Assembly: GCF_017921815.1 (NCBI RefSeq)
Contig: NZ_JAGEMM010000006.1
Location: 124,001-188,000 of the forward strand
DNA length: 64,000 nucleotides
DNA from: Microvirga antarctica
GTDB taxonomy: Bacteria; Pseudomonadota; Alphaproteobacteria; Rhizobiales; Beijerinckiaceae
Direction of reading: 5' to 3'
The notes below the pieces were generated by a model. It was not told the origin of the DNA. It worked only from the letters and a program-made list of their open reading frames with translations, and ran no database searches. Shown one piece after another: positions 9,668-17,850 of this stretch. Both the position numbers and the translations under genes were made by a program. Positions within the stretch are counted from its first letter, which is position 1, and every line of letters starts with the position of its first letter.

Positions 9668-10732
9668 GTGTTGCAGCTACTGGCTACTCAAGACAACCCG
9701 GTCCCCGGCCATCCCCATCTGGTGCCGGTGACGACCACCGATGGCGTGGCCCTGCGGGCCGCCTACTGGATGCCGCAGGGCGATACGGTGAAAGGCACCG
9801 TTTGCGTTCTTCAGGGGCGGGCGGAGTTCATCGAGAAATATTACGAGGTGATCGGCGAGTTGCTGGAGCGCGGCTTTGCCGTCGCGGCCTTCGACTGGCG
9901 CGGACAGGGTCTGTCCGGCCGCCAGGTCAAGAATGCCCGTAAAGGGCATGTGCGACGTTTCTCGGACTTCCGCCGCGATATCGAGGCGATCCGCGACCAG
10001 GTCTTGATGCCGTTCCTGCCGGAGCCGCATTTCGCGCTGGCCCATTCCATGGGTGGGGCGATTGCGCTGAGCGCGGCGCATGAGAGCTGGCTGCCCTTCC
10101 GAAGGCTGGTGACGACCACGCCCATGATCGCGATCTCCATGATCAAGTACCCGTCGGTCGCCGCCGGCATCGTGCGCGCTCTCAGCAGTCTCGGTCTCGG
10201 CAAATCCTTCGTGCCCGGCGGCGGCGCCACATCCATTTCCACCAAGCCGTTCAAGGGCAATCGACTGACGAGCGATCCGGTGCGGTATGCCCGCAACGCG
10301 CACGCTGCGCAGGCCATCGGAGACGGGGCGATCGGCGCGCCGACCATCTCCTGGCTCAACGCGGCCTTCCGCTTCATGAAGCGATTCTCCGATCCGCGCT
10401 ACGCGCCGAAAATCCGGCTTCCAACGCTGATCATCGCGGCGGCCGAAGATCCTGTCTGCGCGACGCCGATGACCGAACGCTTCGCCGCACGGCTGAAGGC
10501 CGGGCACGCCATCGTCATTCCCGGCGCCCGGCATGAAATCATGATGGAGCGAGACGCCATCCGCGAACAGTTCTGGGCCGCTTTCGACGCCTTCATTCCC
10601 GGAACGCCTGATGAAGCCTATCAGGGCGTTCCGCTGGCTGCCGGACGGGTGCTAGCGACTGAGCAGTTCGACGGCGGCGGCGTGGACGCGACGGTCGCCG
10701 GCGGCAACGATGCGGCCACCCTGCGCGGCTGA
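9668..10732 (+). CDS. Alpha/beta hydrolase, lysophospholipase-like (PldB/monoglyceride lipase type)
   Basis: A 354-residue alpha/beta hydrolase. The nucleophile elbow is AHSMGG with Ser127. The FDWRGQGLSGR segment typical of lysophospholipases precedes it, and AAEDPVCATP and PGARHEI carry the likely acid and His. No signal peptide is seen. The start is a GTG at 9668; a weak GAGG lies 12 bases upstream, so the start is not certain. The last 27 codons run into hisN on the other strand, an 81-base tail-to-tail overlap. The C-terminal tail past about residue 320 is Gly/Ala-rich and may be poorly conserved. Substrate unknown. Confidence 0.82.
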   Translation: MLQLLATQDNPVPGHPHLVPVTTTDGVALRAAYWMPQGDTVKGTVCVLQGRAEFIEKYYEVIGELLERGFAVAAFDWRGQGLSGRQVKNARKGHVRRFSDFRRDIEAIRDQVLMPFLPEPHFALAHSMGGAIALSAAHESWLPFRRLVTTTPMIAISMIKYPSVAAGIVRALSSLGLGKSFVPGGGATSISTKPFKGNRLTSDPVRYARNAHAAQAIGDGAIGAPTISWLNAAFRFMKRFSDPRYAPKIRLPTLIIAAAEDPVCATPMTERFAARLKAGHAIVIPGARHEIMMERDAIREQFWAAFDAFIPGTPDEAYQGVPLAAGRVLATEQFDGGGVDATVAGGNDAATLRG

Positions 10733-11434
10733 CCCGCCGTCCCAGGTCGTCACGATGCCACCAGCGCCCTCGATGATCGGGATCAGGGCGACGATGTCGT
10801 AGGGTTTCAGGCCGGATTCGACCACCAGATCGATATGGCCGGCCGCCAGCATGCAATAGGCGTAGCAATCGCAGCCGTAGCGGGCGAGTTTCGCCACGCT
10901 CTCGACCCGGTCATAGGCTCGCAACTCGTCGCCGGCGAACAGCTTGGGGCTGGTCGTGGAGATGATCGCATCGTTGAGGGAGGCGCAGCGGCGGGTCATC
11001 ATCCTGCGGGCGCCGCCGGGGCCCTCATAGGTCGCCTCGCCGCCATCGCCCCAGAACCGTTCGCCCGTGAAGGGCTGGTGCATCATCCCGAAGGCTGGTC
11101 GCCCGCCACGGTTGAGGCCGATCAGCGTGCCCCAGGTGGGAAGCCCCGCCACGAAGGCGCGGGTGCCGTCGATGGGATCGAGCACCCAGACGTATTCGGC
11201 GTCCTCGCGCTCGCTCCCGAATTCCTCGCCCACGATGCCATGGGTGGGAAACGCATTCTTGATCATCTGCCGCATGGTCGCTTCGGCCGCCCGGTCGGCT
11301 TCGGTCACCGGATCGAAGTCGCCCCCGCGGGACTTGTCGTCCATGGCGATGGCGGTGCGAAAGAACGGCAGAATGGCCTGACCGGAGACGGTCGCCAGCT
11401 CATTGACGAATTGCGTGAAGTCGATGAGGGCCAT
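10652..11434 (-). CDS. hisN: Histidinol-phosphatase of the inositol monophosphatase family
   Basis: A 260-residue Mg-dependent phosphatase. Metal ligands are visible in IVGEEFG (Glu70/71) and DPIDGTRAF (residues 86-94), and ESGLKPYDI near residue 208 replaces the WDxA motif of true inositol phosphatases. The KPYD form is typical of the HisN group, which removes phosphate from histidinol phosphate in histidine synthesis. It stands away from other his genes, as is usual for hisN. A fair alternative is a phosphatase of other small phosphorylated metabolites. It overlaps the end of the convergent lipase-like gene. Confidence 0.85.
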   Translation of the reverse strand: MALIDFTQFVNELATVSGQAILPFFRTAIAMDDKSRGGDFDPVTEADRAAEATMRQMIKNAFPTHGIVGEEFGSEREDAEYVWVLDPIDGTRAFVAGLPTWGTLIGLNRGGRPAFGMMHQPFTGERFWGDGGEATYEGPGGARRMMTRRCASLNDAIISTTSPKLFAGDELRAYDRVESVAKLARYGCDCYAYCMLAAGHIDLVVESGLKPYDIVALIPIIEGAGGIVTTWDGGSAAQGGRIVAAGDRRVHAAAVELLSR

Positions 11435-11557
11435 GACGGTCTGAAATCCTCTGTATGATGGGCTGTGCGGGCTTGGCGCACCGCCGGCCTTCCGCTTTTA
11501 TCAAGCGCTTCCTGCGGGGCAAGTGACCCGTGGCACGTCACGGGACAACAAAAACAC

Positions 11558-12817
11558 ATGAGCAACGCCAACCCGCCGGCCTCTCGACGCCGGGAAACCG
11601 CTATTTTTCTAATTGCGGCGCTTGTCGCCATGTATGCGATCAGCCAGTTCCTGCGCAATTCTGTCGGCGTCATCGCCCAGGATCTCGCCAGTGAGCTGAC
11701 CCTCTCGGCGACGCAGATCGCGCTGTTGTCGAGCGCTTTCTTCTTTTCCTTCGCGGCGGCGCAGATCCCGGTGGGAATCGCCATCGATCGCTACGGACCG
11801 AAGCGGACCATGCTGGCGACCAGCGCTCTTGCGGTGTCGGGGACCCTGCTGTTCTCCCTCGCCCCCTCGCCGGGAAGCCTCATCGCCGCGCGTGCCCTGA
11901 TGGGGCTCGGCTGTTCGACCTTTCTCATGGCCCCCCTCGTCATCTATGCGCGGCGGTTCCCGCCCGAGCGTTTCGCCGCGCTGGCGAGCATTCAGTTCGG
12001 CTTCGCGAATATCGGCACCCTGGCGGCCACCGCCCCCCTGGCCTTGTCGGCCAACGCGGTGGGCTGGCGCGAGACGTTTTTCGGGGTGTTCGTGCTCACC
12101 GTCATCCTCACCGCGATCATGATCGTCGTGGTGCCGCGCGACGGACGGGCGGATACGCCCCGGGAGAGCTGGTCCGACACCTTTGGCGGCGTAGCCGCGG
12201 CCCTGAAGGTGCGCTCGTTCTGGCCGGTCTTCTTCGTTCACCTGACCACGTATTCGTGCTTTGCCACCATGATCGGCCTGTGGGGCGGCCCGTTCCTCAC
12301 CGATGTGCACGGGGCGGATCTCAATGCCCGCGGCAATATCCTGCTGGTGGGCGCGACAGCCCAGATGATCGGGCTGTTCGCCTGGGGCGCCATGGATCCG
12401 ATCTGGGGGAGCTATAAGCGCGCGGTCATGGCCGGCGCGCTCACAACCGCGTTGCTTCTCATCATTCTCGCGGTGTTCCCGTTCGATCGAAGCGCAGCCA
12501 CCGTCTGGTTCGGGCTGTTCGGTTTCGCGGTCGCCTTTACGCCGATCCTGACCGCCCACGGCAAATCGCTGTTTCCGCCCCAACTCACCGGCCGGGGCAT
12601 CACATTGATGAATATCGGGTCGATCGGGGGCGCATTTCTCTCCCAGAGCGTGACCGGCGTGCTGATGGATGCGGTGGGTCGGTCACCAGGGGGCGTCTAC
12701 CTGCCGGAAGGGTATCGACTCGTCTTCGCGGCACTCGCCTTCTGGCTGCTCCTGAGCCTCGCCTTCTACACGCGGGCCGTCGATCCCCACCCGAGCAGGC
12801 ATGCATCGCGCGCATAG
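11558..12817 (+). CDS. MFS transporter
   Basis: A 419-residue membrane protein with about 12 predicted helices. The MFS loop motif between helices 2 and 3 is present as GIAIDRYGPKR, and ALMGLGCSTFLMAPLVIYARRF fits helices 4-5. The ATG at 11558 gives MSNANPP, a short cytoplasmic lead before helix 1; the frame is open further upstream without support. The ribosome-binding site is weak. Substrate cannot be told. The next thing downstream is a small-RNA locus with its own terminator. Confidence 0.82.
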   Translation: MSNANPPASRRRETAIFLIAALVAMYAISQFLRNSVGVIAQDLASELTLSATQIALLSSAFFFSFAAAQIPVGIAIDRYGPKRTMLATSALAVSGTLLFSLAPSPGSLIAARALMGLGCSTFLMAPLVIYARRFPPERFAALASIQFGFANIGTLAATAPLALSANAVGWRETFFGVFVLTVILTAIMIVVVPRDGRADTPRESWSDTFGGVAAALKVRSFWPVFFVHLTTYSCFATMIGLWGGPFLTDVHGADLNARGNILLVGATAQMIGLFAWGAMDPIWGSYKRAVMAGALTTALLLIILAVFPFDRSAATVWFGLFGFAVAFTPILTAHGKSLFPPQLTGRGITLMNIGSIGGAFLSQSVTGVLMDAVGRSPGGVYLPEGYRLVFAALAFWLLLSLAFYTRAVDPHPSRHASRA

Positions 12818-12881
12818 GCGCGTTCGAAAAAATGATGTTGCGTTTTGTGCACTGCACCTTACATTGTGCATTGCGATATGG

Positions 12882-12961
12882 CGATTGGCGTCGCCGTATC
12901 GTTGCCCTTCTTGGGCGTTTCCTCCCTAAACTTCGGGCCGCTCGCAAGGGCGGCCTTTTTT
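12882..12961 (+). ncRNA. MmgR/suhB-like (alpha-r8 family) trans-acting small RNA
   Basis: A noncoding stretch of about 80 bases holds TTGCCCTTCTTGGGCG, a single-stranded TTTCCTCCCTAAAC, then a terminator hairpin GGCCGC-tcgcaagg-GCGGCC with six T. I recognise the CTTGGGCG-TTTCCTCCCTA core as that of the rhizobial MmgR/suhB RNAs, which are Hfq-bound and in Sinorhizobium limit polyhydroxybutyrate storage. The exposed CCUCCC is an anti-Shine-Dalgarno sequence. The 5' end is estimated; CGATAT at 12874-12879 could be the -10 box. This is a match from memory, not from a search. Confidence 0.65.
12936..12961 (+). terminator. Intrinsic terminator of the MmgR-like RNA
   Basis: Six-bp stem GGCCGC/GCGGCC (12936-12941 and 12950-12955), eight-base loop, then T-run 12956-12961. 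It may also catch read-through from the MFS gene 120 bases upstream. Confidence 0.85.
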
Positions 12962-12982
12962 CTTGTCCGCAGCTTCCGCGGG

Positions 12983-13882
12983 CTATTCCGCCGCGATCCG
13001 TCTTGGCGCCATCTCGCCGCCGAGGTCGTCGAGCACGTCCTGAAACGCCTGTTTGAGATCGGCCGCCAGGACATCGAAGGACGGTTTGCGGGCGAGGGTC
13101 TTCTCCTCCATGTAGAGGGACCGGTTGATCTCGATCTGCAGGGCATGGCGGCCCAAGGCAGGCTCTCCGTAATGCTCGGTGATGAATCCGCCCGCATAGG
13201 GCTTGTTGCGGATCACCGTATAGCCCCGCGCCCGCAGGGCCGCCTCCACCAATTCTGTGAGAATGGGCGCGCAGCTCGTGCCGTAGCGGTCGCCGAGCAC
13301 CATGTCGGCCTTGGCTCCGTCGTCGCGGTTGACGCTGCTCGACGGCATGGAATGCCCGTCGATAAGGATCACCTCGCCGAACAGCTGCGCGGTCCGCCTC
13401 ACCAGTTGCCGCAGCATGCGGTGATAAGGCTTGTAGAGCCATTCGATCCGCTGGAGCGCCTCGTCGACCGGTATCCGGTGGGCATAGATCTCCTGCCCGT
13501 CGGCGACGATGCGCGGGATGGTTCCCAGGCCGCCCGCGACCCGCATGGAGCGGGTATTGGCGTAGGTCGGGATGCGGCCATCGAACATCCGTGAATCGAG
13601 CTCGTAGGGCTCCCGGTTGAGGTCGAGATAGGCGCGCGGAAACCGCGCCGTCATCATCGGCGCGCCGAGCGCGACCGCCGGGGTGAACAGCGCATCCACA
13701 TAGGCGTCCTCGGATCGCCGCAGCGCGAGAGCGTCGAGTCGTGATTCGGCAAGGAACGAGGCCGGATAGACGGCCCCCGCATGCGGCACGTTGAACACGA
13801 GGGGGAGGGTCTGCGCCGGCGGCTCGACGACCAGGAAGGGAGGGTCGAACTCGTCGATGAGGGGTGGACGCATCCGGGGCAC
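12983..13882 (-). CDS. N-formylglutamate amidohydrolase family protein
   Basis: A 299-residue member of the family that hydrolyses N-formyl-L-glutamate to formate and glutamate, the last step of one histidine-degradation route. Family signs are FNVPHAGAVYP near residue 30, RAYLDLNREPYELDSRMF near residue 85, LIDGHSMPS near residue 175 and GGFITEHYG near 235. These hold the His, Asp and Glu residues thought to bind zinc. The start is GTG at 13882; an ATG three codons on (13873) is an alternative, and neither has a strong ribosome-binding site. No other hut genes are nearby. Its place beside cpdR is common in Hyphomicrobiales. Confidence 0.88.
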   Translation of the reverse strand: MPRMRPPLIDEFDPPFLVVEPPAQTLPLVFNVPHAGAVYPASFLAESRLDALALRRSEDAYVDALFTPAVALGAPMMTARFPRAYLDLNREPYELDSRMFDGRIPTYANTRSMRVAGGLGTIPRIVADGQEIYAHRIPVDEALQRIEWLYKPYHRMLRQLVRRTAQLFGEVILIDGHSMPSSSVNRDDGAKADMVLGDRYGTSCAPILTELVEAALRARGYTVIRNKPYAGGFITEHYGEPALGRHALQIEINRSLYMEEKTLARKPSFDVLAADLKQAFQDVLDDLGGEMAPRRIAAE

Positions 13883-14045
13883 TGGCCTGTCTGACGTTAG
13901 AGAAACGTTGCGTTACGCCAGTTTAGGCCAGCGCTCTGATCTGTCCACGGCTGATGATCATGAATCACTGCGGTTTTTCACGGGTTATTTACCCAAGCGC
14001 GTCATGAAGGGACGCACATTCGCGACGATTCGGGGCTGACGGCTG

Positions 14046-14402
14046 ATGAAGATCCTTCTTGCCGAAGACGACAACGACATGCGGCGCTTCCTCGTGAAGG
14101 CGCTGCAGAACGCCGGCTACGACGTAGCCTCGTTCGATAACGGTCTTTCGGCCTATAACCGGTTGCGGGAGGAGCCGTTCGAGCTCCTGCTCACCGACAT
14201 CGTCATGCCGGAAATGGATGGCATCGAGCTTGCCCGCCGGGCGACCGAGCTCGATCCGGAGATCAAGGTGATGTTCATCACCGGATTTGCGGCCGTGGCC
14301 CTCAATCCGGACTCGCAAGCGCCGCGGGACGCAAAAGTGCTCTCGAAGCCGTTCCACCTGCGCGACCTCGTCGATCAAGTCGATAAAATGATGGCCGCCT
14401 GA
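14046..14402 (+). CDS. cpdR: Single-domain response regulator CpdR
   Basis: A 118-residue receiver domain with no output domain. The acidic pocket is EDDND (residues 7-11), the phosphoacceptor is Asp51 in LLTDIVMPEMDG, the switch residue is Thr79 and the conserved lysine is Lys101 in LSKPF. In Caulobacter, unphosphorylated CpdR primes ClpXP for degradation of CtrA and other substrates at the cell pole. CckA-ChpT phosphorylation at Asp51 turns this off. Length, sequence and the position of the Asp all agree with CpdR. rcdA, the next adaptor in that hierarchy, lies 28 kb downstream. Confidence 0.95.
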   Translation: MKILLAEDDNDMRRFLVKALQNAGYDVASFDNGLSAYNRLREEPFELLLTDIVMPEMDGIELARRATELDPEIKVMFITGFAAVALNPDSQAPRDAKVLSKPFHLRDLVDQVDKMMAA

Positions 14403-14422
14403 AAAAGGTGGCCCCTCACGGC

Positions 14423-14451
14423 TTGCGCACCCGCGCGCTTGCCGGTATATC
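14423..14451 (+). promoter_or_regulatory. Probable sigma-70 promoter of the tRNA-Val gene
   Basis: TTGCGC (14423-14428), a 17-base spacer and TATATC (14446-14451). Transcription would begin near 14458, leaving a 36-base leader ahead of the tRNA. Confidence 0.5.
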
Positions 14452-14493
14452 GCGCTCCACACCTGAAACGGGGCGCGAAAAACGCCGTTTCTC

Positions 14494-14568
<75 letters not shown>

Positions 14569-14611
14569 TTTGCTTATTGTCGGCCTTCCCGAGGGCTGCA
14601 GGAGACCGGAC

Positions 14612-14737
14612 ATGAAGATCCGCAACTCGTTGAAGTCGCTCCGCGGCCGGCATCGTGACAACCAGCTGGTTCGTCGCAAGGGCCGCGTTTACATCATCAA
14701 CAAGACGCAGAAGCGCTACAAGGCCCGCCAGGGCTGA
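14612..14737 (+). CDS. rpmJ: 50S ribosomal protein L36, zinc-independent form
   Basis: A 41-residue protein, [20 protein letters not shown] at its start and very basic throughout. It matches L36 of the YkgO type. The classical form has three Cys and one His binding zinc; this one has no Cys. GCAGGAGACCGGAC precedes the ATG at a good distance. It sits alone, outside a ribosomal protein operon, as is normal for alphaproteobacterial rpmJ, and may be read from the tRNA-Val promoter. A very strong terminator hairpin follows 44 bases later. Confidence 0.95.
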   Translation: MKIRNSLKSLRGRHRDNQLVRRKGRVYIINKTQKRYKARQG

Positions 14738-14781
14738 GCGAGCGACGCTGCGGCGACACCGCACGTTTTTATGAATTGACG

Positions 14782-14823
14782 GCGCATCCCGGGATCCCCA
14801 ATGATCCCGGGATGCGCGTTTTT
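14782..14823 (+). terminator. Perfect 15-bp palindromic terminator after rpmJ, overlapping the start of the next gene
   Basis: GCGCATCCCGGGATC (14782-14796) pairs perfectly with GATCCCGGGATGCGC (14803-14817) around a six-base loop, and TTTTT follows at 14819-14823. This is the strongest hairpin I found in the window. The ATG at 14812, the expected start of the TPR gene, lies inside its right arm. Confidence 0.85.
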
Positions 14824-15423
14824 GTGTCGTTCCTGCTCATAAGCCTGACCGTAGCAGGCCCCGCCCTGTCGGCCCCCGATGCTCGCCGGCCCGATGCGGG
14901 CCGGACGGAATCCCGACCGCCTGCCAACCGCAATCCGTCCCGGACGGTCACCCTCGACAGCCTCTTCGAGCGCCTGGCCAAGGCCGAGAACGAGCGGGAA
15001 GCGCAGGGGATCTCCAATCTGATCGAGCGCCGCTGGTCCCGATCCGGGTCCGACACGGCCGACCTGCTTCTCAGCCGGGCCTCGGAAGCGGTGGAGAAGA
15101 AGGATCTCGACCTCGCCGTGGAGCTGCTCGACCGGGTTGTGACCCTCCAGCCCCGATGGGCGTCTGCTTGGTACACCCGTGCGACGGTGTTTTATCAGCT
15201 CGACGATCCCGTGGCGGCGCTGGCGGATCTCCACCGGGCGCTCACGCTGGAGCCGCGCCACTACGCCGCCTGGGCGGGCCTGGGTCAGATCTTTCTTGCT
15301 TCCGACGACAAGGCCCGTGCCCTCGACGCCTTCCGTCGCGCCCTGCGGATCAATCCGCAGATCTCCAATCTGAAGCCGGTGGCCGACAAGCTCGGGGTCG
15401 AAATCGACGGGCAGGATCTCTAA
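14812..15423 (+). CDS. Exported TPR-repeat protein
   Basis: A 203-residue protein. MRVFVSFLLISLTVAGPALSA is a signal peptide ending at ALSA. A Pro/Arg-rich linker follows, then a helical region and at least two TPR units from about residue 100 (WASAWYTRATVFYQLDDPVAALADL and the next repeat HYAAWAGLGQIF). Likely periplasmic and used for protein contacts; exact role unknown. The start codon lies in the right arm of the rpmJ terminator, so the ribosome would meet it folded unless transcription begins inside or just before the hairpin. The next gene starts eight bases after its stop, so the two are probably cotranscribed. Confidence 0.78.
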   Translation: MRVFVSFLLISLTVAGPALSAPDARRPDAGRTESRPPANRNPSRTVTLDSLFERLAKAENEREAQGISNLIERRWSRSGSDTADLLLSRASEAVEKKDLDLAVELLDRVVTLQPRWASAWYTRATVFYQLDDPVAALADLHRALTLEPRHYAAWAGLGQIFLASDDKARALDAFRRALRINPQISNLKPVADKLGVEIDGQDL

Positions 15424-15431
15424 GCCGGCCC

Positions 15432-16409
15432 ATGAAATTCCTTTTGATTCCGCTCGCCCTCGTTGCGACGCTGCTCTTGGGCGGCGCGGTCTTCAGCTTT
15501 GTCTATGGCCGGATCGTGGAATCACGCTATCCGCCCACCGGCCGCTTTCTGACTGTCGAGGGCCGCAGGCTCCATTACGTGGATCGCATGCCGTCCGGGC
15601 GCGCCCCGGAGGCCACCATCGTGCTCCTGCACGGCGCGTCCTCCAACCTCGTGGAATCGATGGTTGGGCTGGGCGAGTCCCTGACGGACCGCTACCGCGT
15701 GATCGCCTTCGACCGCCCGGGCCATGGCTGGAGCGAACGCGGTCCGGGGATCGCCGCCGCCGAGCCGTCGGACCAGGCGCGGATCATCGCCCAGGGGCTG
15801 CGCCAGCTCGGCGTATCCCACGCGTTGATCGTCGGCCATTCGTGGTCCGGGGCCGTCGTGCCGAATCTCGCCCTCGATCATCCGGACGTGACCGGGGCCA
15901 TCTTCCTGATGTCGGGCGTGAGCTATCCGTGGCCCGGGGGCGAGATCGCCTGGTATCATCGCCTCGCCGCGTCCCCGCTTGGACGCCTCGTCACCGCGAC
16001 CATCGCCACGCCGCTCGCCCTGCTGATCGTAAGGCCCGCGGTCGCCCAGAGCTTCGCCCCCCAGACGATGCCGGTTGATTTCATCGAGCGGGCCCATATC
16101 CCGCTCCTGTTCAGGTCCGACACCATCCTGTCAAACGGCCGCGACGTGGCCATCCTCTATGATGCGGTCGCCCGGCAGGCGCCGCGCTACCCGCAGATCC
16201 GCGTCCCGTCGAGCGTCCTCGGGGGCGATGCCGACGGGGTCGTGTGGACCGATCTGCACAGCCGGTCTTTCGCCCGGGATGTGCCCGGCGCGGAGCTGTC
16301 GATTCTGCCCGGAGTCGGTCACATGCCGCAATATGCGCGGGCCGAGCTGATCCGGCAGAAGATCGATGCGCTGGCGGGCCGCATGTCGGCCTTAGCCGCT
16401 GCCGAATGA
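15432..16409 (+). CDS. Membrane-anchored alpha/beta hydrolase
   Basis: A 325-residue protein. Residues 1-25 form a hydrophobic N-terminal segment that could be an anchor or signal. The alpha/beta hydrolase domain follows: LLHGASSN near residue 62 (oxyanion region), FDRPGHGWSERG, the nucleophile elbow VGHSWSGAV near residue 136, and GVGHMPQY near 295 with the catalytic His. The fold is certain and the substrate is not known. Epoxide hydrolase-like or esterase activity are both possible. It follows the TPR gene closely and converges on pyk with three bases between the stops. Confidence 0.82.
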   Translation: MKFLLIPLALVATLLLGGAVFSFVYGRIVESRYPPTGRFLTVEGRRLHYVDRMPSGRAPEATIVLLHGASSNLVESMVGLGESLTDRYRVIAFDRPGHGWSERGPGIAAAEPSDQARIIAQGLRQLGVSHALIVGHSWSGAVVPNLALDHPDVTGAIFLMSGVSYPWPGGEIAWYHRLAASPLGRLVTATIATPLALLIVRPAVAQSFAPQTMPVDFIERAHIPLLFRSDTILSNGRDVAILYDAVARQAPRYPQIRVPSSVLGGDADGVVWTDLHSRSFARDVPGAELSILPGVGHMPQYARAELIRQKIDALAGRMSALAAAE

Positions 16410-16412
16410 CCG

Positions 16413-17849
16413 TCAGGCCTTGGCGGCGTGTTCCGGGCTGATGAACGCGATCCGCACCATGTTGGTGGCGCCCGGCGTCCCGAAAGGCACACCGGCCACG
16501 ATGATGATGCGGTCGTTGATCTGCGAATAACCTTCGCGGACCGCGAATTTGCAGGCGCGGAACGCCATGTCGTCCACGTCGCTGGCATCTTTCGTGCGAA
16601 TCGGATGCACGCCCCAGACCAGGGACAGGCGGCGCGCGGTGTTGTCGTTGGGCGTGAGCGCCAGCACCGTCGAGTTGGGGCGTTCGCGGGCAATGCGGAA
16701 CGCGGTGGACCCTGACGACGTCCAGGCCGCGATGGTCTTGAGCTGCAGCGTATCGGCGATCTGATGCGCGCCGGCGGCGATCGCGTCGGAGCCGGTGGCC
16801 TCCGGCGGGGTCGATTGCGAGCGCATGATCGTCCAATAGGCCTGGTCCTGCTCGACCTCTTCGGCGATCCGGCTCATGGTTGCGACCGCTTCCACCGGAT
16901 ACTGGCCGGATGCGCTTTCGGCTGAGAGCATGACCGCATCGGCGCCGTCATAGACGGCCGTGGCGACGTCCGACACCTCGGCGCGGGTCGGCACGGGCGC
17001 GACGATCATCGATTCCAGCATCTGGGTGGCGACGACGACCGGCTTGCCGAGCTTGCGTGCGGTGCGCACGATCAGCTTCTGGATGCCCGGCACCTTTTCG
17101 AGCGGCATCTCCACGCCAAGATCGCCGCGGGCGACCATCACGGCATCGGAAATTTCCATGATCTCGTCGAGGCGGGTGATCGCCTGCGGCTTTTCGAGTT
17201 TCGACATGACGAGGGCGCGCCCCTGCACCACCTTCTTGACCTCGGCCACATCCTCGGGTCGCTGGACAAACGACAGGGCGATCCAGTCCACGCCCGCATC
17301 GAGCGCGGCCTCAAGATCGGAGCGGTCCTTTTCGGTCATCGCCGCGACCGGGATCACCGTATCGGGCAGGCTCACGCCCTTGCGGTTGGAGATGCGGCCG
17401 GCAACCTCCACCTCCGTCAGCGCCGAGCCCGGCATGACGCTCTTGACCCGCAGGCGCAGCTTGCCGTCGTCGATGAGGATCGTGTGACCCGGCTCCAGCG
17501 AAGACAGGATCTCCGGATGGGGAAGATGGACGCGCTTGGCCGTGCCAAGGGTCTTGTCGTCGTCGAGGATGAATGTCTGGCCCTTGACGAGCGTCGCCCC
17601 GTCATTCTCGAACATGTCGACGCGCAGCTTGGGACCCTGCAGGTCGGCCAGGATCGCGATCGGGCGCTTGAACTTGGCTTCCACGGCGCGGATCATCGCC
17701 ACGCGCTCGCGCAGTTTCTCGCGCGGCAGATGGCTCATGTTGAGGCGGAACACATCCGCGCCCGCTTCGAACAGCTTCTCGACCATCTCGGGGTTCTCGG
17801 AAGCCGGCCCCAAGGTAGCCAGAATTTTTGTCCGCCGTCCGCGTCTCAT
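16413..17849 (-). CDS. pyk: Pyruvate kinase
   Basis: A 478-residue enzyme that makes pyruvate and ATP from phosphoenolpyruvate and ADP. The N-terminus MRRGRRTKILATLGPAS is the normal one. The signature region MSKLEKPQAITRLDEIM is followed by VMVARGDLGVEMPLEKVP with the Mg-binding Asp, and the nucleotide-side ATQMLESM. The C-terminal allosteric domain begins near residue 350. The ATG at 17849 comes one base after the stop of the DUF1036 gene (TAA-G-ATG), so the two are translationally linked. An open frame upstream of that ATG is a shadow of the DUF1036 gene. Confidence 0.96.
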   Translation of the reverse strand: MRRGRRTKILATLGPASENPEMVEKLFEAGADVFRLNMSHLPREKLRERVAMIRAVEAKFKRPIAILADLQGPKLRVDMFENDGATLVKGQTFILDDDKTLGTAKRVHLPHPEILSSLEPGHTILIDDGKLRLRVKSVMPGSALTEVEVAGRISNRKGVSLPDTVIPVAAMTEKDRSDLEAALDAGVDWIALSFVQRPEDVAEVKKVVQGRALVMSKLEKPQAITRLDEIMEISDAVMVARGDLGVEMPLEKVPGIQKLIVRTARKLGKPVVVATQMLESMIVAPVPTRAEVSDVATAVYDGADAVMLSAESASGQYPVEAVATMSRIAEEVEQDQAYWTIMRSQSTPPEATGSDAIAAGAHQIADTLQLKTIAAWTSSGSTAFRIARERPNSTVLALTPNDNTARRLSLVWGVHPIRTKDASDVDDMAFRACKFAVREGYSQINDRIIIVAGVPFGTPGATNMVRIAFISPEHAAKA

Positions 17850-17850
17850 C

